From Marinosulfonomonas sp. (GTDB lineage: Bacteria; Pseudomonadota; Alphaproteobacteria; Rhodobacterales; Rhodobacteraceae), in NCBI GenBank assembly GCA_015488685.1, contig WFNH01000019.1:1-51720 (forward strand): a DNA stretch of 51,720 nt. Reading direction: 5' to 3'. A model generated the notes under the pieces. That model saw nothing but the letters and a program-made list of their open reading frames with translations. It did no database searches and was not told where the DNA came from. Position 1 is the stretch's first letter; every line of letters starts with the position of its first letter. Positions 15,530 through 23,865 of this stretch are shown one piece after another. A program made the translations under genes and the position numbers.

Positions 15530-16221
15530 GGATCGGCCCCCTTTGTGATCAGTATCATTGAAAAATACGGCGCATTTGGCGGTGCATCGGCCAGCGCCAT
15601 CCGCCGTTCCTGCGTCAGGCTGGCCCGCTCAATATAATGCGCCCGATCCAGCAGGCCCAAACCGTCGATCACCTGCCTTATACGTTCCAAATGCCGCCCG
15701 ACCTTCATGATCACGACAGAATCCGCCGCCGCGATCCGCGCATTTAGCGCATCATCCTCCAGCGGCCCCGGGATCACGCTCAACACCTCGTTGCGCGCCG
15801 CCAAAGGCAGGCCCAAAGCCGCCGCGCTGGCCGTCATCGACGTTATCCCCGGCACCACTTCAACCGTGAACCGGCCCGACAGCCGCGCATACAGATACAT
15901 GAACGACCCATAGAAAAACGGATCCCCCTCGCACAGCACAACCACGTCCAAACCAGTCTCTAACACGGCCGAAATCTCGTCAACTGCTTTATCATACGCC
16001 GCCTGTGCAGGCGCACGCTCCACCACCATTGGCACATCGATCCTGATCTCCTGCACGTCATCTGCCAGCATCTCCGCCGCAATGCTTCGCGCGAAACTCT
16101 CGCCACCGGCCAGCGCCGGATAGGCCACCACCCGCGCCGCCTTAATTAACCGCGCCGCCTTCAGCGTCATCAGATCCGCATCCCCGGGGCCAAGGCCGAT
16201 ACCATACAAAGTGCCACTCAT
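15520..16221 (-). CDS. cobI: Precorrin-2 C20-methyltransferase
   Basis: A 233-residue tetrapyrrole methylase with GTLYGIGLGPGDADLMTLKA at the start, LCEGDPFFYGSFMYLY, and VVPGITSMTASAAALG. It adds the C20 methyl group to precorrin-2. The frame opens further upstream, but ATG 16221 gives the family N-terminus and overlaps the cobL stop (ATGA), so it is translationally coupled within the operon. Confidence 0.95.
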   Translation of the reverse strand: MSGTLYGIGLGPGDADLMTLKAARLIKAARVVAYPALAGGESFARSIAAEMLADDVQEIRIDVPMVVERAPAQAAYDKAVDEISAVLETGLDVVVLCEGDPFFYGSFMYLYARLSGRFTVEVVPGITSMTASAAALGLPLAARNEVLSVIPGPLEDDALNARIAAADSVVIMKVGRHLERIRQVIDGLGLLDRAHYIERASLTQERRMALADAPPNAPYFSMILITKGADPWL

Positions 16222-17417
16222 CGTTTGATCAGGCTCCACTGTGTCACCGGCCGCATCGGCTTCCAACCGCTTAACGGCCCCAAAGCCTCGACCCGACTTG
16301 CCGCGATTTTCACCAGATCACCGCCGAATTCCCGATGCAGCGTAATCAGCACTGCCTCGCTCTCCAGCGTCACCGCATTGGCTACCAACCGGCCCAACGG
16401 GCGCAAGGCCTCCCACGCCGCTGCAAACACCTCGCGGCTTAATCCCCCGCCGATGAAAATCGCATCCGGCGCTTCCAGCCCGTCCAGCGCCTCGGGCACC
16501 TTGCCATCAACCAGCTCCAGTTTCGGCACCCCCAACGCCAGCGCATTCGCGGCCGCCATTGCCCTCCGGTCCGCCTGTGGTTCAATGCCCACAGCCCGCG
16601 CATAGCGTGCGCCGCGCATCCACTCCACAGCAACCGAGCCACAACCGCAGCCAATATCCCACAACAGCGCCCCGCGCATCGGCATCAGTTTCGCCAAAGT
16701 CACCGCCCGCACTTCCTGCTTGGTCATTGTGCCGTCATGCTGGAACAGATCATCCGCCAGCCCCGGCACCCGTGGCAACAGCGCCGCATCGGGCGCGGCC
16801 ACACATTCCACCGCCAGCGTGTTGAAAGGCGGCACCACATGGGTCCAGCTTTCGGCCACCCCGTCAAACCGCGCCTCGTCCTCGCCACCCATATGCGCCA
16901 GCACCGTCATCCGGCTTTTGCCAAACCCCCGCTCGGTCAGAAACGCGGCAATCTGCGCTGGTGTTTCCTCGCCCGTGGTCAGGATCAACAGCCGCTGATC
17001 CGGCTGGATATAGGCAATCATCTGCTCGACCGGGCGGCCATGCACTGTCAGCGTTTCCAGATCGGCCATTGACCAGCCCATCCGCGCCGCCGCCAGTTGA
17101 AACGCCCCGACCTGCGGATGATAGACAATCTCGGCCGGATCAATCTTGCGCCCGATCTTTGCCCCGACCGAATACCACAGCGGATCGCCTGATGCCAAAA
17201 CCACCACACGCTTGCCGCGATTGGCCTTCAGCGTATCAATCAAAGCATCAAAGGGGGATGGCCAGCTAACCCGCTCGGCCCCCGACAGTCCCGCCAACGC
17301 ATGATGCCGCGTCCCACCGACAATCACCTCTGCAGCCTCGACCACAGCGCGGGTTGCCGGCGTCAACCCGTCCAGCCCGTCCTCGCCAATCCCGACAATA
17401 TGCAACCAGGGTTTCAT
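16218..17417 (-). CDS. cobL: Precorrin-6Y C5,15-methyltransferase (decarboxylating)
   Basis: A 399-residue CbiE-CbiT fusion, as is normal for CobL. The N-terminal tetrapyrrole methylase half (1 to about 200) has LHIVGIGEDGLDGLTPATR and VVLASGDPLWYSVGA. The C-terminal half (about 215-399) is a Rossmann SAM methylase with LWDIGCGCGSVAVEW and DAIFIGGGLSREVF. It methylates C5 and C15 and removes the acetate carboxyl at C12. ATG 17417 is the start; upstream in-frame codons run toward cobH 55 bases away and lack the motif. Confidence 0.95.
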   Translation of the reverse strand: MKPWLHIVGIGEDGLDGLTPATRAVVEAAEVIVGGTRHHALAGLSGAERVSWPSPFDALIDTLKANRGKRVVVLASGDPLWYSVGAKIGRKIDPAEIVYHPQVGAFQLAAARMGWSMADLETLTVHGRPVEQMIAYIQPDQRLLILTTGEETPAQIAAFLTERGFGKSRMTVLAHMGGEDEARFDGVAESWTHVVPPFNTLAVECVAAPDAALLPRVPGLADDLFQHDGTMTKQEVRAVTLAKLMPMRGALLWDIGCGCGSVAVEWMRGARYARAVGIEPQADRRAMAAANALALGVPKLELVDGKVPEALDGLEAPDAIFIGGGLSREVFAAAWEALRPLGRLVANAVTLESEAVLITLHREFGGDLVKIAASRVEALGPLSGWKPMRPVTQWSLIKR

Positions 17418-17472
17418 TCCGCACCACCTATCTTTGTTCCGCAAATATCCCCGCCGGAGGCATAGAATCTCT

Positions 17473-18111
17473 TCACGTCCCCACCTCGGGCAATCCCGCT
17501 GCCAAGGCATTCACCGCCGCCGAGGCCATCGCCGACCCCCCGCGCCGCCCGCGCAGGGCGACAAATTCACAGCCACGCGGATCACCGGCCAATTCCGCCT
17601 TGCTCTCGGCGGCACCAACAAACCCGACGGGAAACCCCAATATCAGGGCAGGTTTTGGCCAGCCATCGTCCAGCAGTTCCAACAGATGAAACAGCGCTGT
17701 CGGTGCGTTGCCGATCACCACTACAGCCCCTTCGATCCTATCCCGCCACAGTTCCACCGCCGCAGCCGACCGCGTATTGCCAATCTGTTTGGCCAACGCC
17801 GGCACGGTCGGATCATTCAACGTAACCAATACCTCATTCCCCGCCGACAAATACCGCCGGATAATCCCTGCACCCACCATCTCGCAATCGCACAACAGTG
17901 GCGCACCAGCCTCTAACGCGGCCCATCCGGCCTGATAGGCCCCATCGGAAAACGCCAACCGGTCTGCCACCTCGACCATACCGCAGGCATGAATAAGACG
18001 GATCGCCAGCGCTTCCATCCCCGCCCCAAACCGCTCCAGCCGCGCCTCTTTGCGAACAGCGGCAAAGCTCTGGGCATAGATTTCCGAAGGCACCTTCTCA
18101 TAGGGTCTCAT
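17473..18111 (-). CDS. cobH: Precorrin-8X methylmutase
   Basis: A 212-residue CobH/CbiC protein that moves a methyl group from C11 to C12 to form hydrogenobyrinic acid. MRPYEKVPSEIYAQSF opens the protein. The catalytic histidine is H41 in RLIHACGM, and DCEMVGAGI and VIGNAPTALFHLLELL are further family motifs. ATG 18111 is used rather than the upstream in-frame ATG at 18129. The gene lies 75 bp after cbiX and 55 bp before cobL. Confidence 0.95.
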   Translation of the reverse strand: MRPYEKVPSEIYAQSFAAVRKEARLERFGAGMEALAIRLIHACGMVEVADRLAFSDGAYQAGWAALEAGAPLLCDCEMVGAGIIRRYLSAGNEVLVTLNDPTVPALAKQIGNTRSAAAVELWRDRIEGAVVVIGNAPTALFHLLELLDDGWPKPALILGFPVGFVGAAESKAELAGDPRGCEFVALRGRRGGSAMASAAVNALAAGLPEVGT

Positions 18112-18186
18112 GCGCGCACCTCGCCACAAGCACCAATCAAAATATAGTGCAAACGCCCTGCAAGGGGCGTTTTCCGCTTGGTTAAA

Positions 18187-19281
18187 CTACGCATCTTTCT
18201 TGCGCGCGCTTTCTGGCCCCAGTGGGTGTTTTGCGTGCGGGTATTCCGGATGGTGGTGATGATCATGATCGTGATGGTGATGCCCGTCTCCGTGGTCATG
18301 ATCGTGATGATGGTGATGATGATCCATGTCCAGCCGACATTCGCCGGTGCAAAACGTATCGCACAAATCACAGGTTTCGACCGTCGCACCGGGCGCATTG
18401 GCGCCCTGACCTTCGACATGGTGATGATGGCTTTCCTGAACCGCGCCCACCTCTGCCTCGAACCCCAATACCTGCGTGCGGTATTTGCACGTCCCGCAGG
18501 TTTCCGGTGGCATATCACCCAGTTGCTCCATCACCCGCTCGGCAAAGGTTTCCAGCACCTGCGCGTGGTCATTCAGATAGCCCGCCTTCACGAACTGGAT
18601 TTCCGGATGCGCCGCCGCAACCTTATCGGTAAAGCCGTAAATCCGGTCAATCAGGATGCCTGCAAACAGGAAATAGGGAAACACGATCACCCGCTTGTAT
18701 CCCAGCCGCGTGGTGTGCTCCAGACAGGGTTCCACCAGCGGAAAAGTCACACCGGAATAGCCCACTTCGCACCAGCCAAACCCCATGCCTTCCCACAGCA
18801 TCCGCGCCACTTTGGCAACATTGGCGTTGGCGTCGGGATCAGACGCGCCGCGCCCGATAACCACCAGACAGGTTTCCTCAAGCGGCAGTTCTCCATATTC
18901 GGCATTGGCCGCGTCAACCGCTTCCCTTACCCGCGCACCGGCGGCCGCGATCATCTTGGGGTCCACGCCCAATTCGCGCCCGTATGTCACGTCAACACCG
19001 TGCTTTTTGGCATAAGTGTTCAGCACCGTCGGAATATCGTTCTTGGTGTGCATCGCGGCAAACAGCATCCCAGGAACGGCGATGATGCGGTCACATCCGG
19101 CCCCGCGCAGACGGTCCAGACCGTCGCGGATCACCGGATTGGCAAACTCCAGATAGCCATAATCAACCACATAATCATCCGGCAACAACGCGGGCAGCTT
19201 TTCGGCCAGCACCGCAAATTCGTCTACTGCATCCTGCGATCGCGAGCCGTGGCCGCAGATCATTACACCGATCTTGCCCAT
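18187..19281 (-). CDS. cbiX: Sirohydrochlorin cobaltochelatase, long CbiX with Cys and His-rich tail
   Basis: A 364-residue protein with two CbiX chelatase repeats. The first starts IGVMICGHGSRSQDAVDEF and the second is around YKRVIVFPYFLFAGILIDRI. From about residue 265 a cysteine-rich segment (CGTCKYR, then CDLCDTFCTGEC) could hold an Fe-S cluster, as reported for Bacillus megaterium CbiX. The last 50 residues contain runs of His and Asp, a likely cobalt store. It inserts cobalt into sirohydrochlorin. ATG 19281 follows the DUF6732 stop by 4 bases, with AGGAGG inside that gene's end; upstream in-frame codons are discarded. Confidence 0.93.
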   Translation of the reverse strand: MGKIGVMICGHGSRSQDAVDEFAVLAEKLPALLPDDYVVDYGYLEFANPVIRDGLDRLRGAGCDRIIAVPGMLFAAMHTKNDIPTVLNTYAKKHGVDVTYGRELGVDPKMIAAAGARVREAVDAANAEYGELPLEETCLVVIGRGASDPDANANVAKVARMLWEGMGFGWCEVGYSGVTFPLVEPCLEHTTRLGYKRVIVFPYFLFAGILIDRIYGFTDKVAAAHPEIQFVKAGYLNDHAQVLETFAERVMEQLGDMPPETCGTCKYRTQVLGFEAEVGAVQESHHHHVEGQGANAPGATVETCDLCDTFCTGECRLDMDHHHHHHDHDHGDGHHHHDHDHHHHPEYPHAKHPLGPESARKKDA

Positions 19282-19285
19282 GAAC

Positions 19286-19510
19286 TCAGGCCTCCTGCGG
19301 CTCGGTTTCGGGCTCTTCTTCGGTTTCGTCTTCGTCCGCGGCTTCCTGCTCCTTGCCCTTTTTGGCCTGCCACAGAGCCACCGCAGCTGCAGCGGCAATC
19401 GCAGCCAGACCCAGCCAGTGGTTATGCCCCGCGACCTCGATAATATGGGTCGGGTGTGCAAAGGCAGGGGCGGCCATCATGACCAGCATCACAGAAATCA
19501 GGGTTTTCAT
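19286..19510 (-). CDS. DUF6732 family small membrane protein
   Basis: A 74-residue protein. The signal peptide MKTLISVMLVMMAAPAFA is followed by a His-containing mature start (HPTHIIEVAGHNHW), one membrane span (LGLAAIAAAAAVALW) and a short, strongly acidic cytosolic tail. The His-rich periplasmic face next to cobalt genes suggests metal handling, which is inference only. It heads the leftward cob operon, 4 bases before cbiX. Its leader at 19511-19614 holds a candidate pseudoknot. Confidence 0.85.
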   Translation of the reverse strand: MKTLISVMLVMMAAPAFAHPTHIIEVAGHNHWLGLAAIAAAAAVALWQAKKGKEQEAADEDETEEEPETEPQEA

Positions 19511-19531
19511 CGCATATATCCTCTCGTAACT

Positions 19532-19614
19532 GGCCCAAACAGGTCAGGTGACAGGAACATATGCTCCCGACGATGCTGGTTTTGATCCCCTGTTTGGGTC
19601 AATCATCCACCAGC
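19532..19614 (-). promoter_or_regulatory. Structured leader of the DUF6732-cbiX operon (candidate pseudoknot)
   Basis: Read on the minus strand, a 6-bp stem GCTGGT/ACCAGC (19609-19614 with 19575-19580) closes a hairpin whose loop contains CCCAAACAGG (19589-19598). That loop is exactly complementary to CCTGTTTGGG (19534-19543), which ends 23 bases before the ATG at 19510 and about 9 before the ribosome site GAGAGGA. The pairing would form a pseudoknot next to the start of translation. The loop 15-mer also occurs exactly in the cobalamin riboswitch at 27601-27615. No B12 box is present. Confidence 0.4.
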
Positions 19615-19773
19615 CAACCGTTCTGGCCCTTTGGGCTTCGTCTGATCCAGCTATAGGACGGCAAACCCGTCACTGCAAACGGAATCACGACGGCCAAGGC
19701 ACGGATGGCGACATCCCTCTTGCATTCGGGCGGGTAATCCGTTTCATCGGCAGCGGAAGCAAAGGAAACTGGG

Positions 19774-20145
19774 ATGACCACCACCATTACCATCTGCGAC
19801 ACCTGCAAACGCGAAGGCTGGGAGGTCGAAGCCGGCGAACATACCGACGGCGAATTGCTGGCCGACCTGATCGAGGCGGCTGCCAGCGGCACCCCGATCA
19901 AAACCCGCCGGTTTTCCTGCCTGATGGGCTGTGATCGCGCCTGTAATGTCACTATTCAGGCGAAAGGCAAGCTGAATTACACCCTTGGGCAGTTCATCCC
20001 TTCGCCCGAGGCCGCCAAAGCCATCGTAGCCTATGCCGTCCTGCACGCTGCCAGCGCATCCGGTCAGGTGCCCTATCGGGATTGGCCGCAGGCGATCAAA
20101 GGCCATTTTACCACTCGCCACCCACCATTGCCGGAATCCAAATGA
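19774..20145 (+). CDS. DUF1636 family thioredoxin-like Fe-S/metal protein
   Basis: A 123-residue soluble protein. Cysteines are arranged as ICDTCKR near residue 8 and CLMGCDRAC near residue 50, the pattern of thioredoxin-like [2Fe-2S] proteins and of DUF1636, which is often found beside cobW or cob genes. AAGGAA lies 7 bases before the ATG. It overlaps cobC by ATGA, so it is first in a rightward DUF1636-cobC-cobD operon divergent from the cbiX operon. Its exact role is unknown. Confidence 0.88.
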   Translation: MTTTITICDTCKREGWEVEAGEHTDGELLADLIEAAASGTPIKTRRFSCLMGCDRACNVTIQAKGKLNYTLGQFIPSPEAAKAIVAYAVLHAASASGQVPYRDWPQAIKGHFTTRHPPLPESK

Positions 20146-21074
20146 GGTCCGCCCGCGATCACGGTGGCGGTATTGATGCCGCCCGCGCGCAATACGGTGG
20201 CGCGCGCGGTGACTGGCTTGACCTGTCCACCGGCATCAATCCGGTGCCTTATCCGCTGCCGGATTTACCTGCCGATGCGTGGAATGCCCTGCCGGATGCA
20301 GCGGCTACCAAGACGCTAGCAGATGCCGCCCGCCGTTTCTGGAACATCCCTGACCAAGCCGCAATCCTTGCCGCGCCAGGTGCTTCGGCACTGATAGCGC
20401 GGATACCCTTTTTGGTTCAAAAAGGTAGCGTTAGGGTCGAGAAAGTCACTTATAATGAACATCAGGCCGCTTTTATTGCGGCTGGCTGGCAGGTTTCGGA
20501 CAAGAACGCAGATGCCCGCGTGGTTGTCAGCCCCAACAACCCCACAGGCGATTATTGGGACGGATGCGACCCCGCGCCGCTGATGATCATTGACGAAAGT
20601 TTTTGTGATCTGGATCCGACCCGCAGCCATATGTCGATGGCCACGAAACCCGGCACCCTGATTCTGAAAAGTTTTGGCAAATTCTGGGGCCTTGCGGGCC
20701 TGCGCCTTGGGTTTGCGATCGGCGATCCGGCTCCTATTGCTGCTCTTGCCGAGATGCTTGGCCCCTGGCCCGTTTCCGGCCCCGCCCTGCATATCGGTGC
20801 CTTGGCCCTGTCCGATCAGGCATGGGCCGATGCCACCCGCAAACGGCTGGCCACCGACGCCGCCCGCCTGGACGGGATGATGACAGCCAAAGGGGCCGAG
20901 ATTGCCGGCGGCACCGATCTGTTCCGCCTGTATCGTGTCGATGATGCAGCCCGCTGGCAGGACCATCTGGCAGGACACCATGTCCTTGGCCGGATATTTC
21001 CCTATTCCACCACCTATCTGCGTCTGGGTCTACCCGCGCCGGATCGTTGGGATCAACTGGAAGCGGCCTTATGA
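20142..21074 (+). CDS. cobC: Threonine-phosphate decarboxylase (CobC/CobD-type PLP enzyme)
   Basis: A 310-residue fold-type I PLP enzyme. MRSARDHGGGIDAARAQYGG opens the protein; WLDLSTGINPVPYPLP, VVSPNNPTGDY and LILKSFGKFWGLAGLRLG, with the PLP lysine in SFGKF, identify it. It makes (R)-1-amino-2-propanol phosphate for the nucleotide loop of B12. It is slightly short of the usual 330-360 residues. The ATG 20142 is chosen over an in-frame upstream codon because it matches the family N-terminus and couples to DUF1636. Confidence 0.93.
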   Translation: MRSARDHGGGIDAARAQYGGARGDWLDLSTGINPVPYPLPDLPADAWNALPDAAATKTLADAARRFWNIPDQAAILAAPGASALIARIPFLVQKGSVRVEKVTYNEHQAAFIAAGWQVSDKNADARVVVSPNNPTGDYWDGCDPAPLMIIDESFCDLDPTRSHMSMATKPGTLILKSFGKFWGLAGLRLGFAIGDPAPIAALAEMLGPWPVSGPALHIGALALSDQAWADATRKRLATDAARLDGMMTAKGAEIAGGTDLFRLYRVDDAARWQDHLAGHHVLGRIFPYSTTYLRLGLPAPDRWDQLEAAL

Positions 21075-22006
21075 ACACCGCGCTGATCCTTCTGCTGGCA
21101 ATGCTGCTGGACGCCGTATTGGGCGAGCCGAAGTGGCTGTGGTCCCGCATCCCGCATCCGGCGGTGATGATGGGGCGGGCTGTGGGTTGGCTGGATGAAA
21201 ACTTCAACACCGGCGTGATCGGCATTTCCGGCAAAGAGCGCAAACGCAGCGGGATCCTGTCCATGGCGGCGCTGGTTTTGATAGCGGGGGTTGTTGGAAT
21301 AATAGTCTCTAACTTGCCGGATTTCGGCATATTGCAGATTATTCTGGCCGCAATGCTGCTGGCACAGAAAAGCCTGGCCCAGCATGTCGCCGCCGTTGCC
21401 GATGCGCTGCGCCTGTCCGTTGGCGACGGGCGGATGGCGGTGGCACAGATCGTTGGCCGTGATACAAGCACACTGGATGCCAGCGGCATTGCCCGCGGCG
21501 CAATTGAAAGCGCGGCGGAAAACCTGTCGGACGGGGTGATTGCGCCTGCGTTCTGGTTTTTGTTGCTGGGTCTGCCCGGTTTGCTGATCTATAAAATCAC
21601 AAACACGGCGGATTCGATGATCGGCTACAGAACCGAACGCTATAAGGATTTCGGCTGGGCAGCCGCGCGGCTGGACGATGTGCTGAATTACATCCCAGCC
21701 CGTCTGACCGCCCTGCTGATCGCGGCCACCCACGGTGCGCTGAACAAGTGGCGCCTGATCCTGCGCGATGCCCCGCTGCACCGCTCGCCCAATGCCGGTT
21801 GGCCCGAAGCGGCCATGGCCGTCACCCTTGACGTCGCCCTGTCCGGCCCGCGCAGCTATGACGGCAAGATGCGCGATTTCCCCTACGTCCACCCGGAAGG
21901 CCGCCATGACCTGACCCCCGCCGATATTGATGCGGCGGTAAAAGTATTATGGAGGGCATGGGCGGGGATGGTGGCGATCACCACCATCTTTGCCCTATTC
22001 ACCTAA
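21071..22006 (+). CDS. cobD: Adenosylcobinamide-phosphate synthase (CbiB/CobD)
   Basis: A 311-residue integral membrane enzyme that attaches aminopropanol phosphate to adenosylcobyric acid. Family motifs: LLDAVLGEPKWLWSRIPHP at the start, ESAAENLSDGVIAPAFW, ADSMIGYRTERYKDFGWAAARLDDVLNYIPAR and SPNAGWPEAAMA. There are four to five membrane spans. ATG 21071 overlaps the cobC stop (ATGA). Confidence 0.95.
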   Translation: MNTALILLLAMLLDAVLGEPKWLWSRIPHPAVMMGRAVGWLDENFNTGVIGISGKERKRSGILSMAALVLIAGVVGIIVSNLPDFGILQIILAAMLLAQKSLAQHVAAVADALRLSVGDGRMAVAQIVGRDTSTLDASGIARGAIESAAENLSDGVIAPAFWFLLLGLPGLLIYKITNTADSMIGYRTERYKDFGWAAARLDDVLNYIPARLTALLIAATHGALNKWRLILRDAPLHRSPNAGWPEAAMAVTLDVALSGPRSYDGKMRDFPYVHPEGRHDLTPADIDAAVKVLWRAWAGMVAITTIFALFT

Positions 22007-22070
22007 CCCATTGCCCCCTGCCGTAACCCTGCTAATCTGCGCGCAAATTGATATTCTGAAAGGCCCTTAT

Positions 22071-23252
22071 ATGCGTAACCCGATTTTCCCGATGCTGGCG
22101 GCACTTTACCTAACCCTGACACCCGCTTATGCAGGCAGTCAATGCGGTGGCAAATTCAGCAGCTTTGTTGCTAACCTGAAGAAAGAGGCCATCGCAAACG
22201 GCCATGACCGCGCTACGGTTGACCGTTTCTTTGCCTCGGTCCGGCAAGACCCCAAAACCATCAAGGCCGACCGCACCCAAGGGGTGTTCCAGAAAGATTT
22301 TATCGCCTTTTCCCGCGCTCTGATCAGTAAATCCCGCCTGACCAAAGGCATCGCCAACGCCAGAAAATACGACAGCGTATTTGATCGCATCCAGCAGAAA
22401 TACGGCATCAACCGCGGTGTTTTGCTGGCCTTCTGGGCGTTCGAGACCGATTACGGCGCGTTTCAGGGCAATTTCAATACGCTGAACTCGCTGGTCACGC
22501 TGGCGCATGACTGCCGCCGTCCGCAATTGTTCCGCCCGCAGATTTTCGCGGCCTTATCGCTGTATGAGCAAGGCGATTTTTCCCCGACCAAAACCACCGG
22601 CGCGTGGGCTGGCGAAATCGGCATGGTGCAAATGCTGCCTGCCGATATTCTGGAAAATGGAGTGGACGGGGATGGCGATGGGCATATCCGTTTGAAAACA
22701 TCGCCTGCGGATGCGCTGATGTCGGGGGCCAAAATGCTGTCCGGCCTTGGCTGGCGTCCGAACCAGCCGTGGCTTCAGGAAATTATCGTACCGCAAAATC
22801 TGGATTGGTCCAAAACCGGCCTCACTCATGAATTATCCGTTAGCCAATGGGCAAAACTGGGGGTGAAGGCCCGCAACGGCAAACTGGCGTCTGGCAACCT
22901 GCCGGCTTCGGTTCTGCTGCCGATGGGGCGTAAGGGGCCGGCGTTTCTGGCTTATCCGAATTTCCGTGTTTATTTCGAGTGGAATCAAAGCTTTGTCTAT
23001 GTCACCACTGCCGCCTACTTCGGCACACGGATCGAAGGGGCCAAGCCGTATAATGCAGGGAAACCCAGCCCGTCATTGACAGGAAAGCAGATGAAGGCCC
23101 TGCAGAAAAAGCTGGCCGCACGCGGATACGATGTGGGTAAAATTGACGGCATCCTGGGGGCCAAAACCCGCGCTGCCGTTCAGGCCGAGCAAATCCGGCT
23201 GGGCCTGCCTGCCGATGCATGGCCAACAAAGACACTGTTGAACAAGTTGTAG
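22071..23252 (+). CDS. Lytic murein transglycosylase (MltB family) with peptidoglycan-binding domain
   Basis: A 393-residue exported enzyme. The signal peptide is residues 1-21 (ending PAYAG). The SLT_2/MltB domain spans about 30-320; FWAFETDYGAFQGNFNTLNSL carries the catalytic glutamate, and AGEIGMVQMLP and SAKMLSGLGWR-like GAKMLSGLGWRPNQPW are family motifs. A C-terminal PG_binding_1 domain covers about 330-393 (LQKKLAARGYDVGKIDGILGA). It cleaves peptidoglycan to 1,6-anhydro ends. AAAGG lies 8 bases before ATG 22071. It lies 64 bp after cobD but is functionally unrelated. Confidence 0.93.
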   Translation: MRNPIFPMLAALYLTLTPAYAGSQCGGKFSSFVANLKKEAIANGHDRATVDRFFASVRQDPKTIKADRTQGVFQKDFIAFSRALISKSRLTKGIANARKYDSVFDRIQQKYGINRGVLLAFWAFETDYGAFQGNFNTLNSLVTLAHDCRRPQLFRPQIFAALSLYEQGDFSPTKTTGAWAGEIGMVQMLPADILENGVDGDGDGHIRLKTSPADALMSGAKMLSGLGWRPNQPWLQEIIVPQNLDWSKTGLTHELSVSQWAKLGVKARNGKLASGNLPASVLLPMGRKGPAFLAYPNFRVYFEWNQSFVYVTTAAYFGTRIEGAKPYNAGKPSPSLTGKQMKALQKKLAARGYDVGKIDGILGAKTRAAVQAEQIRLGLPADAWPTKTLLNKL

Positions 23253-23257
23253 AAATC

Positions 23258-23289
23258 AAAAAGCCCCGCGCAAATTGCACGGGGCTTTT
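23258..23289. terminator. Bidirectional terminator
   Basis: AAAAAGCCCCG / CGGGGCTTTTC with a 10-base loop. A-run and T-run sides suit both the rightward transglycosylase gene and the leftward YbjN-like gene that converge on it. Confidence 0.9.
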
Positions 23290-23308
23290 CTTTCAGGTAT
23301 TTAGAAAC

Positions 23309-23785
23309 CTACCAGTCGATGAAATCCTCGAAATCCTCGACCAGCAAACGCCACCAATCCAGAGTGTCAGCAAAGTCTTTATCGCCCATCCCGTCAAAGG
23401 CCAGATTCACATCGAATTCCATAAATGGATCGCCTTCATCATCAATATAAGCTTTGGAAAAACGCTTGTCGCGGTTCCATTCGTTGATTTTTGTCGCGGT
23501 TAAACCATTATCCAGGTCATATCCCGCCTTGAACATAATCGAGGCGCAATTCTTGTTGTCTTCGCATCCATAAAAATAAACCGAAAATTTGGTATCGGAA
23601 ACACGGCTGGAAATTTTAGGATCGCCGCCGTCATCTTTGCCCATTGTGGCCACTAAGTCAAAATCTTGCATTGCACGCAAAATAGCATCTGGATCTTTTG
23701 CTGTAATCTGTGCCGTAGCAATTGTGCTGCTTGCTATTAAGGCAGCAGCTGTCAAACCACCAAATAACTTTGTTTGAAATGTCAT
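23309..23785 (-). CDS. YbjN-domain exported protein
   Basis: A 158-residue protein with signal peptide MTFQTKLFGGLTAAALIASSTIATA. The mature part matches the YbjN type: ILRAMQDFDLVATM, FSVYFYGCEDNKNCASIMFKAGYD, INEWNRDKRFSKAYIDDEGDP and FMEFDVNLAFDG. Two cysteines (GCEDNKNC) may form a disulfide. YbjN-type proteins resemble type III chaperones in fold; the exported version has no known function. ATG 23785 is preferred over the longer frame to 23851 because AAAGGTG lies upstream and the signal begins there. Confidence 0.88.
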   Translation of the reverse strand: MTFQTKLFGGLTAAALIASSTIATAQITAKDPDAILRAMQDFDLVATMGKDDGGDPKISSRVSDTKFSVYFYGCEDNKNCASIMFKAGYDLDNGLTATKINEWNRDKRFSKAYIDDEGDPFMEFDVNLAFDGMGDKDFADTLDWWRLLVEDFEDFIDW

Positions 23786-23865
23786 TTTGTCACCTTTTTC
23801 ATCTAAGTTTGAATTTCGGGATACTGAAACAAATATCGACCGGATGGTCAACGCGATTTACTGTC

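Noticed and set aside
18240-18330. Repeated GATG/CATG-type short repeats suggesting a CRISPR or microsatellite
   Set aside because: They are His and Asp codons of the CbiX tail; there are no spacers and no cas genes.
18178-19443. Long antisense frame (421 codons) over cbiX
   Set aside because: It mirrors the His-rich codons and has no family motif; cbiX on the other strand is unambiguous.
19511-19640. Second cobalamin riboswitch before cbiX
   Set aside because: It shares a 15-mer with the true riboswitch but lacks the B12 box and the conserved GCCCCCGCGACTG core.
19599-19952. Minus-strand frame ending SPKGQNGWLVDD
   Set aside because: It covers the DUF1636 gene antisense and the divergent promoter region and shows no recognisable domain.
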